Shown piece by piece: positions 13,801 through 21,344 of a stretch of DNA of 47,148 nt. Each line of letters opens with the position of its first letter. Positions within the stretch are counted from its first letter, which is position 1. Under the pieces are notes generated by a model. It did no database searches, had not been told where the DNA came from, and worked only from the letters and a program-made list of their open reading frames with translations. This stretch comes from Gyrodactylus bullatarudis. Taxonomy: Eukaryota > Platyhelminthes > Monogenea > Gyrodactylidea > Gyrodactylidae. Location: NCBI GenBank assembly GCA_012064415.1, contig SSNU01000306.1, positions 1-47,148 of the forward strand. The letters run 5' to 3'. Both the position numbers and the translations under genes were made by a program.

Positions 13801-16661
13801 AATAATTATTAGTTCTTTAACTTTGGCCGAAAGTCTTTCTTCACTTCTGGTTCTACTTGGTATCTTTCGCTGCGGCGTGTACAAGTCCTTATTTTTTTCT
13901 ATCTACAATAATGGATAAATTATCCCCATTTTAGCTTTAAACAAATTCATTGCATTTTTCTGTTGCCTATTTATAATAAATTTAAACTCTTAGATTGTCA
14001 TGTGGTTAGTAAAGTTAATAATGTCGAGACTGCATTGATTGTTCAATCTAATGAAATCATCCTTAATCCATGGTCAAAATACGAAGATCCAGATTATTGT
14101 GACTTATGTGTTTGTTCTGTAAGTTCATTTATGAAAATAAAAATTAAATTCTTGATCGAGAAAAATATCCTAAATTCGAGCCCACGGAACTAGTGATATG
14201 AAGATGAGAATTCAATAGTCTAACAAAAATCTCAGTTGCTTATATCTAGGGTAGTAACTTTGCTATTTTGTATATGATGAATAAGATTTCAATATGTATT
14301 AGCCGCTGTCATTCTTTCTTCTCTCTGAGCTTTTTGATAACCGAGAAAATTTTGCTATTTTTTCGCTTATACTTAAAATACGAAATGCCTCTTTTTTGCC
14401 AAGACATGCCAACTACATATCTGATATATTTCAGGTATCTCAGATAAAATTCTTAGTTTTCATTGGTAGATTTATCTGACCAAAATTACGCTATTAACTT
14501 TGATCATATTCATATTTTTGAATTGTATACTTTATGAATCTTTGAGATTGCATTTAATTGAATCCGGTTATTTATGATTCAAATTAAACGAAAAATTAGA
14601 ATTTAGATTAGGGCGAGTGAAATATTTTTTTTCCGCCATCAATGCTTCGGCTGCAATGTGAATCTGTTAGATCTGTTAATTTAGAAAATGTCATTTATGA
14701 AATTTAAATTTTTAATTTTTATTTCTCTGATACCCCAAGATCCCATATTCCCAAACATCTTCAACTAATCCCAAATTAATCGGAATATGCAGTGCTGATT
14801 AAAAATACCTTACGAACCTATATCTATTTGAAATTGCATTCAAATGGCTTAAAATTTAGATTTTAATCGATTGTAGTAGAATTATTCATTGAAAATATTT
14901 GGCGCTAATTCAAAAATCGGCATTTTCAATTGTGACTTAGGGTTTAATAGGAACTTTTTTACGCTGAAAATTTTACTTTAAATTGAGCTTTGCACACCTG
15001 GATGTTAAAACATTTGCCTCTCTCTAATATAGATATTTCTCAAAATACTTCCTTCTCGAGGTAAATTCAAATACTCTAATTCTAACCTTGTATGAGCCGG
15101 TTTCACTGTCGGGTTTTGAAAAATATTCGTTTTCCCGACTATCCGGGGAAAAAATGCTGAGATTTTTTTTGGAAAAACAGTAAAATTCTCATATTCATAA
15201 CTTCTAGCTTTGTAAATAAAGAGAATACCTGTTTCTTTTCAGAATGGAAATCTCAACTGTCCACTCTGGCATTTCGACAGGGATTTGGACAAGTTCCGTC
15301 AAGTCTTTAAGATAAACCTATGCAATAGGACAAGCATTTTGATGGAAAACTCAAATTGTGGACAGTTATGCAGCAATAAAGTTATCACTAGCTGCCAATA
15401 CAAACTCAAGGGGAAAAAGTTAACCTTTCCCCTCTTGTCACAGTTCTTTTATCAGGAGTCTGTAAAAATGCCTATCAAACTTTGCAAATGTTGGGTCAGT
15501 GTAGCTTTTACTCCTTGTCCCTTTTTAATTGATCACTCTTATCAGGATTTTTATTCAATAAACTGTTCAAGAATTATGATTAATTAAAAATACTAATAAT
15601 AACTAAGAGCTAGTTAGTCTTAAGATGGGAATTTATGGTTTATACATAAAATTTTATCAGAAATTTCCTATAAACTCGAGAATAATTATTATCATTTAAA
15701 CAAATAGTTTTGAAAAATTGCTTAAATACTTTTTGACGACTATCGCTAGCTTATAATAATTATTATAATCTGATAAAGTTTACATCCATTTGATACTCAT
15801 TGATTATAATCAATGAGTCAATTGATAAAAAAATTTTTATTTTCGGCATTTTCCTTTAACTTAGAATCAGTACATTACTAACTAGATCCAGGTAGAGATC
15901 AGTATTCTTTCAAGTTCTTAAATAATATTCCCATAAAAAAATTTAATTACATAAGATCTTCTGAATTTGCTGAAAGCAGAAGCCAATACTACGAAAAATA
16001 TATTGGAAGGTCCCTAATAGAAACTTTTCTGTATATTGAAATCCCTTGCTCTGATTTTGACTCAAACGATTCAGGGAGAATTGCCCAAGTCGTCATCACT
16101 GCTTTTAAAATATGATATGAAACTTTTATATTAATTTTATCAAAGTCTCAAGGGAATAGAAAAATTTACTTTTTGAGACAAAATAAGTGTATCCAATTAA
16201 TCTAAAATTTTGATCTAAAAATTTAAGTCTCTTTTTTATCTAATCAGATAAATGGAGGACTTGTTTGTCATGATGAGACACAGTTTTATGGAGATTCCTT
16301 CAAATCCCGTATGGAGTTGAACTTTACACCAGATTTAATAGAATGTCTTTCAGCTCATCGAGATGTAAGTTGATTTACTATTCATTACAGGACTCAATGT
16401 CAGAAACTCTAGATTTCATTTTAACCCAAAAAGACTCAGATAATAAATATGCAATTTTTTCCAAAAATCAACTTTTAGCTATAAAGGGAAATTTAAAGTA
16501 CTCATTAAAATTTACTGTCTTCAAAATCTTATTAAGTTTTTTTTTTATTTTTTTAATCCAGGAAAATGGAGAATTGGTTATTTCCCGAAAGCAACCATCA
16601 AATTGTACAGATGATTTTCTACTGAAAAAAGGAATCGTTACTCAACTTATTAGTCAAAATT
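1464..16661 (+). CDS. NELL1/NELL2-like secreted multidomain protein (5'-partial, about 16 exons)
   Basis: In vertebrates NELL proteins are secreted, oligomeric, EGF/vWC-rich glycoproteins acting outside the cell in neural guidance and bone or neural differentiation. Exons inferred from splice sites and phase continuity: about 1464-1870 (3' end unsure), 3260-3395, 3611-3675, 3742-3879, 4064-4157, 4291-4367, 4706-5003, 5769-5864, 7936-8064, 9228-9311 (doubtful), 9775-9882, 13994-14118, 15243-15494, 16248-16364, then about 16391-16496 and 16562-16661. From 3260 to 16364 every junction keeps frame. Domain order is TSPN/LamG remnant, coiled coil, vWC x2, EGF modules, vWC remnants, which is the NELL layout but with fewer modules than vertebrate NELL. 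The N-terminal exons with the signal peptide lie upstream of the window. An AATAAA lies at 16706, 45 bp after the stop. Family assignment is strong; exact ends of the first and last two exons are inference. Confidence 0.85.
2306..2777. mobile_element. Palindromic MITE-like element, family B, full copy
   Basis: The left end (CTAGTTGACAT, then GAAGATAAGAATTTA) returns inverted at 2740-2777 (TAAATTCTCATCTTCATGTCAATTAG). Inside, the block CTCGATATTTTTCTCCGGATTCAC recurs inverted at 2710-2735. It has no coding capacity. The same ends and core recur at 6117, 37845 and elsewhere in the window, so this is a dispersed family. It lies in an intron of the NELL homologue. Superfamily unknown: I could not define a target-site duplication. 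Confidence 0.7.
3260..5003 (+). CDS. NELL homologue: coiled coil, two vWC domains and first EGF (exons 3260-5003)
   Basis: Exon 3260-3395 starts with Gly-Phe-Ile, matching the linker after the TSPN domain in NELL. Exon 3611-3675 encodes a short heptad-like helix (ILIDNVENLQRSVNILMKK), the position of the NELL oligomerising coiled coil. Exons 3742-3879 and 4064-4157 give vWC1, with CxCxxxC at its start, CKTCECT at the exon end, and CCPICP at its close. Exons 4291-4367 and 4706 onward give vWC2 (CTECICQ and ECCPRC). The second half of exon 4706-5003 is an EGF module (CSRLKQPC through CKCHEGYHGDG). Both vWC domains are split after the CxxCxC segment by a phase-0 intron, a pattern repeated in the later vWC modules. 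Confidence 0.88.
4553..4625. repeat. Family B terminal fragment
   Basis: CTAACATGAAGATGAGAACTT followed by an arm-like stretch. Only one end is recognisable. It lies just before exon 4706. Confidence 0.35.
5290..5625. mobile_element. Degenerate palindromic element, family A-like
   Basis: ATTTACAAGGAAATTGATTT-type left arm, a GATTTGGCGCCAAATTTTC core near 5442-5460, and a right arm (GACGAAGAAAATTCAGGTTT) mirror the arms and core of the family A elements, for example at 44586-44997. Strongly diverged. Intronic. Confidence 0.4.
5769..9882 (+). CDS. NELL homologue: EGF-module exons (5769-5864, 7936-8064, 9775-9882)
   Basis: Exon 5769-5864 is a six-cysteine EGF (CDETCANGGEC, then CYCSSGFTGTDC) like the short, non-calcium EGF in the middle of NELL. 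Exon 7936-8064 opens with DINEC and is a calcium-binding EGF: its D/N-x-D/N-E start and the Asn and aromatic positions fit the cbEGF signature. Exon 9775-9882 is cysteine-bearing but degenerate, with four cysteines visible. All exons are phase 1 at both ends, the usual symmetric phase of EGF shuffling modules. The order cbEGF then degenerate EGF is shorter than the six-EGF run of vertebrate NELL, so modules were lost or lie in exons I missed. Confidence 0.8.
6297..7003 (+). mobile_element. 5'-truncated non-LTR retrotransposon (CR1/Jockey-like), 3' part
   Basis: The open frame to 6764 encodes about 155 residues of the C-terminal part of a LINE ORF2, downstream of the reverse-transcriptase core (VRLKAYKSLVFPLFDY, then NPLWVRRFAFLVKKF). 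It is closely similar to the copy at 10331-11462, and both end SLLYSYLH followed by a stop. A 3' untranslated tail of about 240 bp ends TTCTAACAAAAAA near 7003, the same tail as the other copy. Truncated at the 5' end within ORF2, as is usual for LINE insertions by target-primed reverse transcription. Confidence 0.8.
7016..7200 (-). mobile_element. LINE 3' tail fragment, opposite orientation
   Basis: On the minus strand this is the 3' untranslated end of the same LINE family: the plus strand begins TTTTTTTTTGTTAGAATG and continues ATATTTAAATGTATAAA, like 10331-10400. It abuts the tail of the plus-strand copy, giving two LINE ends tail to tail. No coding part remains. The far boundary is approximate. 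Confidence 0.55.
8065..9058. other. Intron of the NELL homologue, no other gene seen
   Basis: AT-rich, stops in all frames. A TTAACCCTAG motif at about 8290 resembles a piggyBac-type end, but I found no partner. Confidence 0.5.
9059..9558. mobile_element. Candidate piggyBac-type MITE with TTAA ends
   Basis: The left end is TTAACCCTTAAAGTCCAAT (from 9059). The right end, ending at 9558, reads on the minus strand TTAACCCTTGAAGTTCCAAT, so the two are inverted repeats of about 19 bp with TTAA at each tip. TTAA with CCCT is the hallmark of piggyBac-group elements. At 500 bp with no transposase it would be a non-autonomous copy. It contains the doubtful exon at 9228-9311. Confidence 0.5.
9228..9311 (+). 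CDS. Possible extra in-frame exon of the NELL homologue, inside a TTAA-bounded repeat
   Basis: A TTTAG acceptor ends at 9227 and a GTATGA donor starts at 9312. The 84 bp between them have no stop in the phase needed to join the exons at 8064 and 9775, and give 28 residues without cysteine (ending NLNST, a possible N-glycosylation site). It does not look like an EGF or vWC module. It sits inside a 500-bp segment with TTAACCCTT inverted ends, so it may be an exonised transposon piece, or a chance open stretch. Confidence 0.3.
10061..12013. mobile_element. Long-inverted-repeat (foldback-like) element with nested LINE
   Basis: The left arm starts TCATTTTACGAAATTAGTGG at 10061 and is matched inverted by the right arm ending at 12013. 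The match runs about 280 bp to the LINE insertion at about 10331-11462, then resumes for about 50 bp (11463-11512) against 11690-11740. Each arm is therefore about 330 bp and highly similar, with a unique centre of about 180 bp (11512-11690). The arms are built from short related units (AAATTAGTGG, AATTAGTGGAA, ATTCGA) repeated inside each arm. No transposase. It sits in the 4.1-kb intron of the NELL homologue. Confidence 0.8.
10331..11462 (-). mobile_element. 5'-truncated non-LTR retrotransposon with reverse-transcriptase domain
   Basis: The minus-strand frame 11459-10542 encodes 305 residues of a LINE ORF2: GVPQGSTIGPLLFN at residues 26-39 and the catalytic YADD at 58-61, followed by the thumb and C-terminal region. 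Upstream parts (endonuclease, first half of the RT) are missing and there is no genuine start codon context, so it is a dead 5'-truncated copy even though this frame has stayed open. The 3' end on the plus strand is TTTTTTTTGTTAGAAGG. VPQGS with YADD and the domain order suggest a CR1/Jockey-type LINE; the clade is uncertain. Confidence 0.85.
12030..12124. repeat. Family A terminal fragment
   Basis: GGTTAACATAAAGTTGGGAAAAACTCG and ATTTTTTCATCAAAAATTCGAGTTT match the left arm of family A copies such as 44586. It is cut off where the element at 12125 begins, so it may have been interrupted by that insertion. Confidence 0.4.
12125..13105. mobile_element. Palindrome-ended element with 25-bp perfect terminal inverted repeats
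   Basis: AAGCTGTTCTACATGAATATGGGAA-type end at 12125-12149 recurs exactly inverted at 13081-13105. The arms stay loosely similar for some tens of bases further in. The tip resembles the family A/B tips (AGCT..., then ATGAA.ATGGGAA) but the interior differs. No coding sequence is convincing inside it. Confidence 0.6.
13994..16661 (+). CDS. NELL homologue: C-terminal vWC remnants (exons 13994-14118, 15243-15494, 16248-16364, about 16391-16661)
   Basis: Exon 13994-14118 ends CDLCVCS and the next begins NGNLNC, the split vWC pattern. Exon 15243-15494 ends KLCKCW and exon 16248-16364 begins INGGLVC, a second copy of the same split. Both modules have lost the CCxxC end that vWC1 and vWC2 keep. After 16364 the frame continues only if a 26-nt intron (16365-16390) is removed; otherwise translation stops three codons later. 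The last block (16391 onward) is open to TAA at 16659-16661. Its final exon from 16562 starts ENGEL, again like a vWC second half, but the donor before it is ambiguous (AA/gtactc near 16497 gives the wrong phase). Confidence 0.65.
14119..15242. other. Intron of the NELL homologue with a family B end fragment
   Basis: At about 14187 the sequence GTGATATGAAGATGAGAATT is a family B tip; no matching right tip was found. The rest is AT-rich and featureless. Confidence 0.4.
15495..16247. other. Intron of the NELL homologue, nothing else seen
   Basis: AT-rich. A single family A-like tip (AAGATGGGAATTTATGG near 15621) has no clear partner. Confidence 0.4.
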
Positions 16662-16705
16662 AATTATATTCTCCATTGTATTATTGCCAAGATGGCTGTA
16701 TAAAT

Positions 16706-16711
16706 AATAAA
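16706..16711 (+). terminator. Polyadenylation signal AATAAA for the NELL homologue
   Basis: AATAAA 45 bp after the TAA at 16659-16661. The neighbouring farnesyltransferase gene converges on this region, and TTTATT at 16820-16830 could serve its minus-strand transcript. The roughly 500 bp between the two stops contain no other feature I can see. Confidence 0.5.
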
Positions 16712-17164
16712 TTATATAAATACTGTATTGCTTTACTGTAATTCACTATAATAATTACCATGTGTTTGTATAAAAAAATTTATCTTAACGATTCCACTAT
16801 TTAACTATTTTGTCAAATATTTTATTTATTTTCTTTGCTTGAAAAATTTTTTTTTTCCTTATTCTTGAGAAAATTTTAAGTCAAGTCAAGAATCTAATAA
16901 ATTTATACTCTAATGTGTAGTTACTCGAAAGTAAGGGCATATTATTTTTAATCCAATGAGTGTACTGTGTTGTGGTTTTGCGATAAATAAACTAAACTAC
17001 ATATATCGGTTTGTATATTATTTTTTGTATATTTTTGATTAAATATTGCAAAAGATTCCCAGGACAAATGTATTCAATAATTAAATGTATATTTCATCTT
17101 TTTGATTACAAAGGGTACAAAACTTTTTCTCGTATTCATGACAACAAATGGTAGAATTTTTTTT

Positions 17165-18451
17165 TCATTTAAGAAGGTTTTTATTGTTGAAATATGCATG
17201 ACAAAATTTTGTGGCACTGCTCAGAATATTATAGTTTGTATCTATCTCCAAGAGTTCATTATCTTGTTCTTTCATGAAAATGTTTCTATAGTTCAAAACT
17301 TGAGATTTATTTTTGGCGAATTGCTGGGCAATAGATAAACCACTTAGCGAATAACATGTATGATAAGGATCTGGATTTTTACCGGGTTTATCAATTAATC
17401 CACCAATGTTTGAATCATGAGAATTAACATCAAAGCCAAGAGGAACACTGAGACCAGGTCGGAAATGAGGAACTTTTTGACAGGCAAGTATAATATACTC
17501 TTGTAATGCAATTTCATTCATCAGAGAATACCCTTGATTGATCAATTCATCTCCCTTGTCAAGTAGTACATGACTGAGGATAACAAAAAGCGATCCCTGC
17601 CAAAATGAGTAGCAAGAGTCAACGAGTTTATTCGTTCTTCCTTGGAATCCTCCTTCCAAAGGCATTTGTCGGTGAGAAGCCCATCTAAGAAGTCGATGAA
17701 TATCGATTAAATTACAACAGTTGAGCATTCTAAGACCAGCTACTGCACAGAATGTATAGCCTCCGTGAGCCTCAAGGCCTGGACTTCCACCAAAACCCCC
17801 CTCATAAGTCTGACATTTTACAATCCAATCAGCGGTGTTTTCAAAGAGATTTTTGTCCTCAATTTTCAATAGATGACAGATACAAATTGCGCAATAGACC
17901 CCGCGAACATCTACTTCGCCATCCTTGTTTAGATTAAATGAACCATCAGGTAACTTGAGACTTTTTAACCATTCAAGAATTCTTTTTCTATTGATGATTT
18001 CAAGAGCTTCTTCACATTCCAATGATGCCAAGCAATTTATAGCAGCATAAGTAGTGGCAAGATGAGAGATTTGTTTAGGACCCCCACCGAAACCTCCCGC
18101 TTCATTCTGACAAGAATTTAGGAATGTAATGATATTCTTTTTAAGATTTTCTTCAATTTTAGAGCCCAACAATAATAAAGAATGAATGATCCAATATACT
18201 AGCCATGGCTGACTAGAATGGTATGCAGTCATTGAAGCTGGTAGTTCGAAAAGACGACTCATACAATATTTTGAATGACATGATTTGAATAATTTTGCAG
18301 ACTGTTCACCCCAATTACTGAAATGATCATCAAATGCCTTGAGAACTATATTTTCAGTTTCTTCTTGAACTTTTGTACTTTGACTGTTTTGATCGCTCTG
18401 GCATAAAGGCCTGCGCAAGTATATTTGTTTGAGATAATTTTTATCCAACAT
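17165..18451 (-). CDS. FNTB: Protein farnesyltransferase subunit beta
   Basis: Catalytic beta subunit of the cytosolic heterodimeric enzyme that attaches farnesyl from farnesyl diphosphate to the cysteine of C-terminal CaaX motifs (Ras, lamins). Intronless, 428 residues, close to the 437 of the human protein. The repeated prenyltransferase alpha-alpha barrel motifs are plain: GGFGGGP at residues 119-125, GGFGGSPG at 218-225, GGFQGR at 267-272. The zinc ligands are Asp278 and Cys280 (VDSCYSFWQG) and His364 (DPYHTCYSLSGLS). RQMPLEGGFQGR and the conserved SFWQG distinguish it from the geranylgeranyltransferase beta subunits. The ATG at 18451 gives the expected N-terminus and lies 78 bp from the divergent TRMT10C-like start. 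No frame damage. Confidence 0.96.
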   Translation of the reverse strand: MLDKNYLKQIYLRRPLCQSDQNSQSTKVQEETENIVLKAFDDHFSNWGEQSAKLFKSCHSKYCMSRLFELPASMTAYHSSQPWLVYWIIHSLLLLGSKIEENLKKNIITFLNSCQNEAGGFGGGPKQISHLATTYAAINCLASLECEEALEIINRKRILEWLKSLKLPDGSFNLNKDGEVDVRGVYCAICICHLLKIEDKNLFENTADWIVKCQTYEGGFGGSPGLEAHGGYTFCAVAGLRMLNCCNLIDIHRLLRWASHRQMPLEGGFQGRTNKLVDSCYSFWQGSLFVILSHVLLDKGDELINQGYSLMNEIALQEYIILACQKVPHFRPGLSVPLGFDVNSHDSNIGGLIDKPGKNPDPYHTCYSLSGLSIAQQFAKNKSQVLNYRNIFMKEQDNELLEIDTNYNILSSATKFCHAYFNNKNLLK

Positions 18452-18529
18452 TTGAATACTGTAATTATTAAAACTTATTTTTCACAACTTAGCAATTTTT
18501 TGTTTCAACAGTCTAAGTTTTTAATTGAA
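18452..18529. promoter_or_regulatory. Bidirectional promoter/5' UTR spacer between FNTB and TRMT10C-like gene
   Basis: Only 78 bp separate the two divergent start codons, so both 5' UTRs and core promoters must be in this interval or overlap the coding sequences. I see no TATA box or clear initiator. Confidence 0.5.
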
Positions 18530-19637
18530 ATGAGGTCTCTTATTATAAATAGTTTTTCCAAGTTTTCAAACCACAGACTATACTCGAGAGCTTATGCGCC
18601 AAACGTTAATGCTTACCTTCTAAATAGGACTAAACCAGCAAAAGAAATCCTTTCTAATTTACTCCCTGAAGATGAAAAACGTTTGGAGCAAATAAAGAAT
18701 GAGTATGAATATCTTAAAGAAATTGGTCAGGTAGTACCTACTAAATATGATGAATCAGATCTCTTGGAACTACTCTGCCTAGATTCTAGGGGTAGAAGAA
18801 TGTCCTATTACAAGTTCAAAGCAAATATTGAATTTAAAAAGATGAATCGTCAAAAACATCGCGAAGAAAATCCCATATCTCTACCAGAGTATGCAGAAGA
18901 AGAACGAATTCATTATATTTTTCGTAATATAAGTGATTCGTTTAGGAAACGTTTAGAATTGAATCGTTTGGCAAACATAATGGCCAATCCAAATGATCAT
19001 CAACCTTTAATTTTTGATTTTTCTTATAACCATTTAATGAGAATCCAGGACCAAAGGAATCTCACTAGACAAATGGCTGAAATTTATGGAATAAATAAAT
19101 CAGAGGAAGATCCGTTCAACTTTTATCTAGCCAACATTGATCAGACCAAGAATGAGTATCAGTTTTTGAACAAAAATTACAATGTAAGACATTTTATATT
19201 ACTTTGAATCTTAATTTAAGTTGAGTCAAGCAATTTGGAACGTTCAACCTGAAGATATTGACAAAATTCCTAGTCTATCTGATCGGAGGTTAATCTATCT
19301 CTCACCTGACTCAAAGACTGAATTCAAAAATGGGGAATTCGATTCAGACGCCGGCATTATTATTGGTGCAATTGTCGATAAAATATATAAGCCCAACGAG
19401 TCTATCCAGAGGGCAAAATTGTTGAAACTAGAGACGAGAAAAATCCCATTGGATAGATACATGACTTATTACGGTTCAAAAGCATTATCTCTCATCACAA
19501 TTTATAGAATTATTAGATTAGCCAAAGAAACAAATGGAAATTGGGAGAAAGCCATCCTTGAAAGCATACCCAAAAGGAATATGTATCAAAAAGACCCAAC
19601 TCTCAGAAAAATATCAGGACTTTTTAATTCATTTTAA
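18530..19637 (+). CDS. TRMT10C: Mitochondrial tRNA (guanine-9/adenine-9)-N1 methyltransferase, TRMT10C/MRPP1-like
   Basis: SPOUT-fold methyltransferase that methylates position 9 of mitochondrial tRNAs and, with MRPP2 and MRPP3, forms the protein-only mitochondrial RNase P. Two exons, 18530-19183 and 19221-19637, joined in phase 0 across a 37-nt intron: 356 residues against about 403 in human. The N-terminus (MRSLIINSFSKFSNHRLYSR) is basic with no acidic residue, a mitochondrial presequence. The SPOUT signatures fall in exon 2: YLSPDS at about residues 244-249, IIIGAIVDK at 264-272, IPLDRY at 293-298, and NWEKAILESIPKRN at 325-338. The long N-terminal helical region favours TRMT10C over cytosolic TRMT10A/B. 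The start at 18530 was chosen over the upstream in-frame ATG at 18425 because that one lies inside the FNTB coding region and would spoil the presequence. Confidence 0.92.
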
Positions 19638-19773
19638 TGCACACATAAAATTTTTTATTACTTAATTATGTTTTGAAGTGCTTATTAGATTAAAGATTCA
19701 TGTTTCTATGATCAAGTTACATGAATAGGAAAATTCTAATCGAGAATTTATTGAGCTTAAAAATTAATTTATA

Positions 19774-20004
19774 TCAAAAGTCGCATTCTTCTTCAGATTT
19801 ATCATTTTCCTCTTCATCTTGACCATCTCTGATTAGCTTAGTAATCTCTTGGTTAATAAGAGATCCAAATTCTCTAACAGATTTGGACATTTCTTTTCCC
19901 TTGGGATCAAATTTTATATTCAAATCTTCCGTCCCTTCCATTACAATGTTACCAGTGCAGCTGAATAAGAAATTGAAGTCCGACATTTTCGAAATTTGTT
20001 TCAA
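19774..20004 (-). CDS. Small acidic-tailed protein, possibly KEOPS subunit GON7
   Basis: 76 residues (or 70 from the internal Met at 19986). A short N-terminal beta-like stretch is followed by a helix (MSKSVREFGSLINQEITKLI) and a very acidic tail (GQDEEENDKSEEE). That size and layout fit metazoan GON7, the small disordered-tail subunit of the KEOPS/EKC complex for tRNA t6A, but there is no diagnostic residue and I call it only as a candidate. Support for a real gene: start 76 bp from the divergent cap-methyltransferase gene, and an AATAAA on the minus strand at 19752-19747, 22 bp after the stop. The neighbours TRMT10C and RNMT are also RNA-modification genes, but such clustering is not evidence in animals. 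Confidence 0.55.
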   Translation of the reverse strand: MKQISKMSDFNFLFSCTGNIVMEGTEDLNIKFDPKGKEMSKSVREFGSLINQEITKLIRDGQDEEENDKSEEECDF

Positions 20005-20080
20005 TTATAACAGCTTATGAAAATTTCAACATTTATTATTTTCTTGGAAAAAAATTAAATCTCTTTTTTTTGAATTTCCA
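20005..20080. promoter_or_regulatory. Bidirectional spacer between the small acidic gene and RNMT
   Basis: 76 bp between divergent ATGs, AT-rich, no TATA box recognised. It must carry both core promoters unless transcription starts inside a neighbour. Confidence 0.45.
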
Positions 20081-21029
20081 ATGAACCAAGCTCAAGAGTT
20101 CTATGATAAGAATAGTAGCAAAGAAACTTATCATGACATTGCTCTCAGAGAACAATCTGATATAATCAAGATACGCTCGTTCAATAATTTTATAAAATCT
20201 ATGCTCATTGATGAATATGCAAGAAAAATAAAAGATGATTCCATAAGTGTACTAGATTTGTGTTGTGGCAAAGGAGGGGATATTTATAAATATGATTTTG
20301 CTAAAAATGTTAAAAAGGTTTACTTTATAGATATTTCTCCTAAATCAATTGATGTTGTACGCGAGAGGTTAGCTAGAGTACACAATTTTGAATCATTCCT
20401 ACGTGATGGATGCATGACAAGTGATTACATTTCAGAATTTGACATTGAAAATTCTATAAGTCTTGTAAGTTGTCAGTTTGCCCTTCACTATTGCTTTGAT
20501 AGCAAGGAAAGAGTAACTTTGATAATTTAACTCAATAAATTAGGCTTCAAAAGCAATCTCAAACATATCCAAAGCTCTCGTTAAAGATGGCTATTTTATA
20601 TGTACTATTCCCAATTCATATGAAATAGTACGTCGTCTCAACGCGGTAGAACCAGAATTAGAAATCAAAAATGAATTCTACTCGATAACCTTTGATAAAG
20701 AAGTGGTCGAAAAGAAATTTCCCTCATTCGGTTCGAAATATTACTTCAAGTTGAATGAAGCTGTTGACTGTCCCGAGTTCTTGATTCATCCAAAAGTCCT
20801 CAAAGACCTCTGTAAAGAATATAACCTTGAATGTGAATGTGATAATGTGGATTTTTTCGATTATTTCAATAGTCATATACACACAGATATTCAAAAATAC
20901 CTCCAGACAATCAGAAGAATGAATCCTTTTCATGAAAAGTTTGCTAATAGGAGAAAGATTGGCATTCTCACAAAATCTGAAATGCAGGTAATTGGCCTCT
21001 ATTCAATAATGGTGTTTAAAAAAGCTTGA
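20081..21029 (+). CDS. RNMT: mRNA cap guanine-N7 methyltransferase
   Basis: Nuclear enzyme that uses S-adenosylmethionine to methylate N7 of the mRNA cap guanine, the last step of cap-0 formation. Two exons, 20081-20512 and 20544-21029, joined in phase 0 across a 31-nt intron: 305 residues, the length of the catalytic domain alone; the N-terminal regulatory extension of vertebrate RNMT is absent. SAM motif I is VLDLCCGKGGD (residues 57-67), with Cys replacing the usual Gly at position 61. The cap-pocket motif CQFALHY is at 131-137. Exon 2 continues with GYFICTIPNSYEIVRRL, then FGSKYYFKL and CPEFLIHP, and closes TKSEMQVIGLYSIMVFKK, all conserved in the family. An AATAAA at 21042 is just after the stop. 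Confidence 0.95.
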
Positions 21030-21041
21030 CGAAAATGACTT

Positions 21042-21047
21042 AATAAA
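21042..21047 (+). terminator. Polyadenylation signal for RNMT
   Basis: AATAAA 13 bp after the TGA at 21027-21029. The very short 3' UTR fits the compact cluster. Confidence 0.5.
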
Positions 21048-21218
21048 TGACTTGATACAATTTGAATCATCTTTTTCATTTTTATCCTACAAAGAATTTT
21101 CCTGTTGAGAATTGTCAAAACCATGGAAACTGAAAGTTGTAAATAAACATTACTCTCTAGTAGTTTCACGTTAAAACTTGTCGATTAGTCAGTGATTTTT
21201 ATAAGGAGGCTAAGCATT

Positions 21219-21252
21219 CCAATCTGATTGGCTAGCTTAATAGCGTATATAA
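21219..21252 (+). promoter_or_regulatory. CCAAT/ATTGG and TATA promoter of the RING-finger gene
   Basis: CCAATCTGATTGG (21219-21231) presents an NF-Y type CCAAT box on both strands. TATATAA (21246-21252) follows, 92 bp before the ATG at 21345. The spacing is that of a classical core promoter. It is the clearest promoter in the window. Confidence 0.5.
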
Positions 21253-21344
21253 CTACATAGTTTTGAGTGTAATTTCTTATTCCATACTTTTATTATACCC
21301 CCGATTCGTTTCATCTGTGATTAATTCACCAAAGTATTTTATGA

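Noticed and set aside
18425..18529. Upstream ATG at 18425 as the start of the TRMT10C-like protein
   Set aside because: It overlaps the start of FNTB and adds a segment that does not look like a presequence. The ATG at 18530 gives a good mitochondrial signal.
20724..20933. Minus-strand open frame inside the cap methyltransferase
   Set aside because: Shadow of exon 2 of RNMT.
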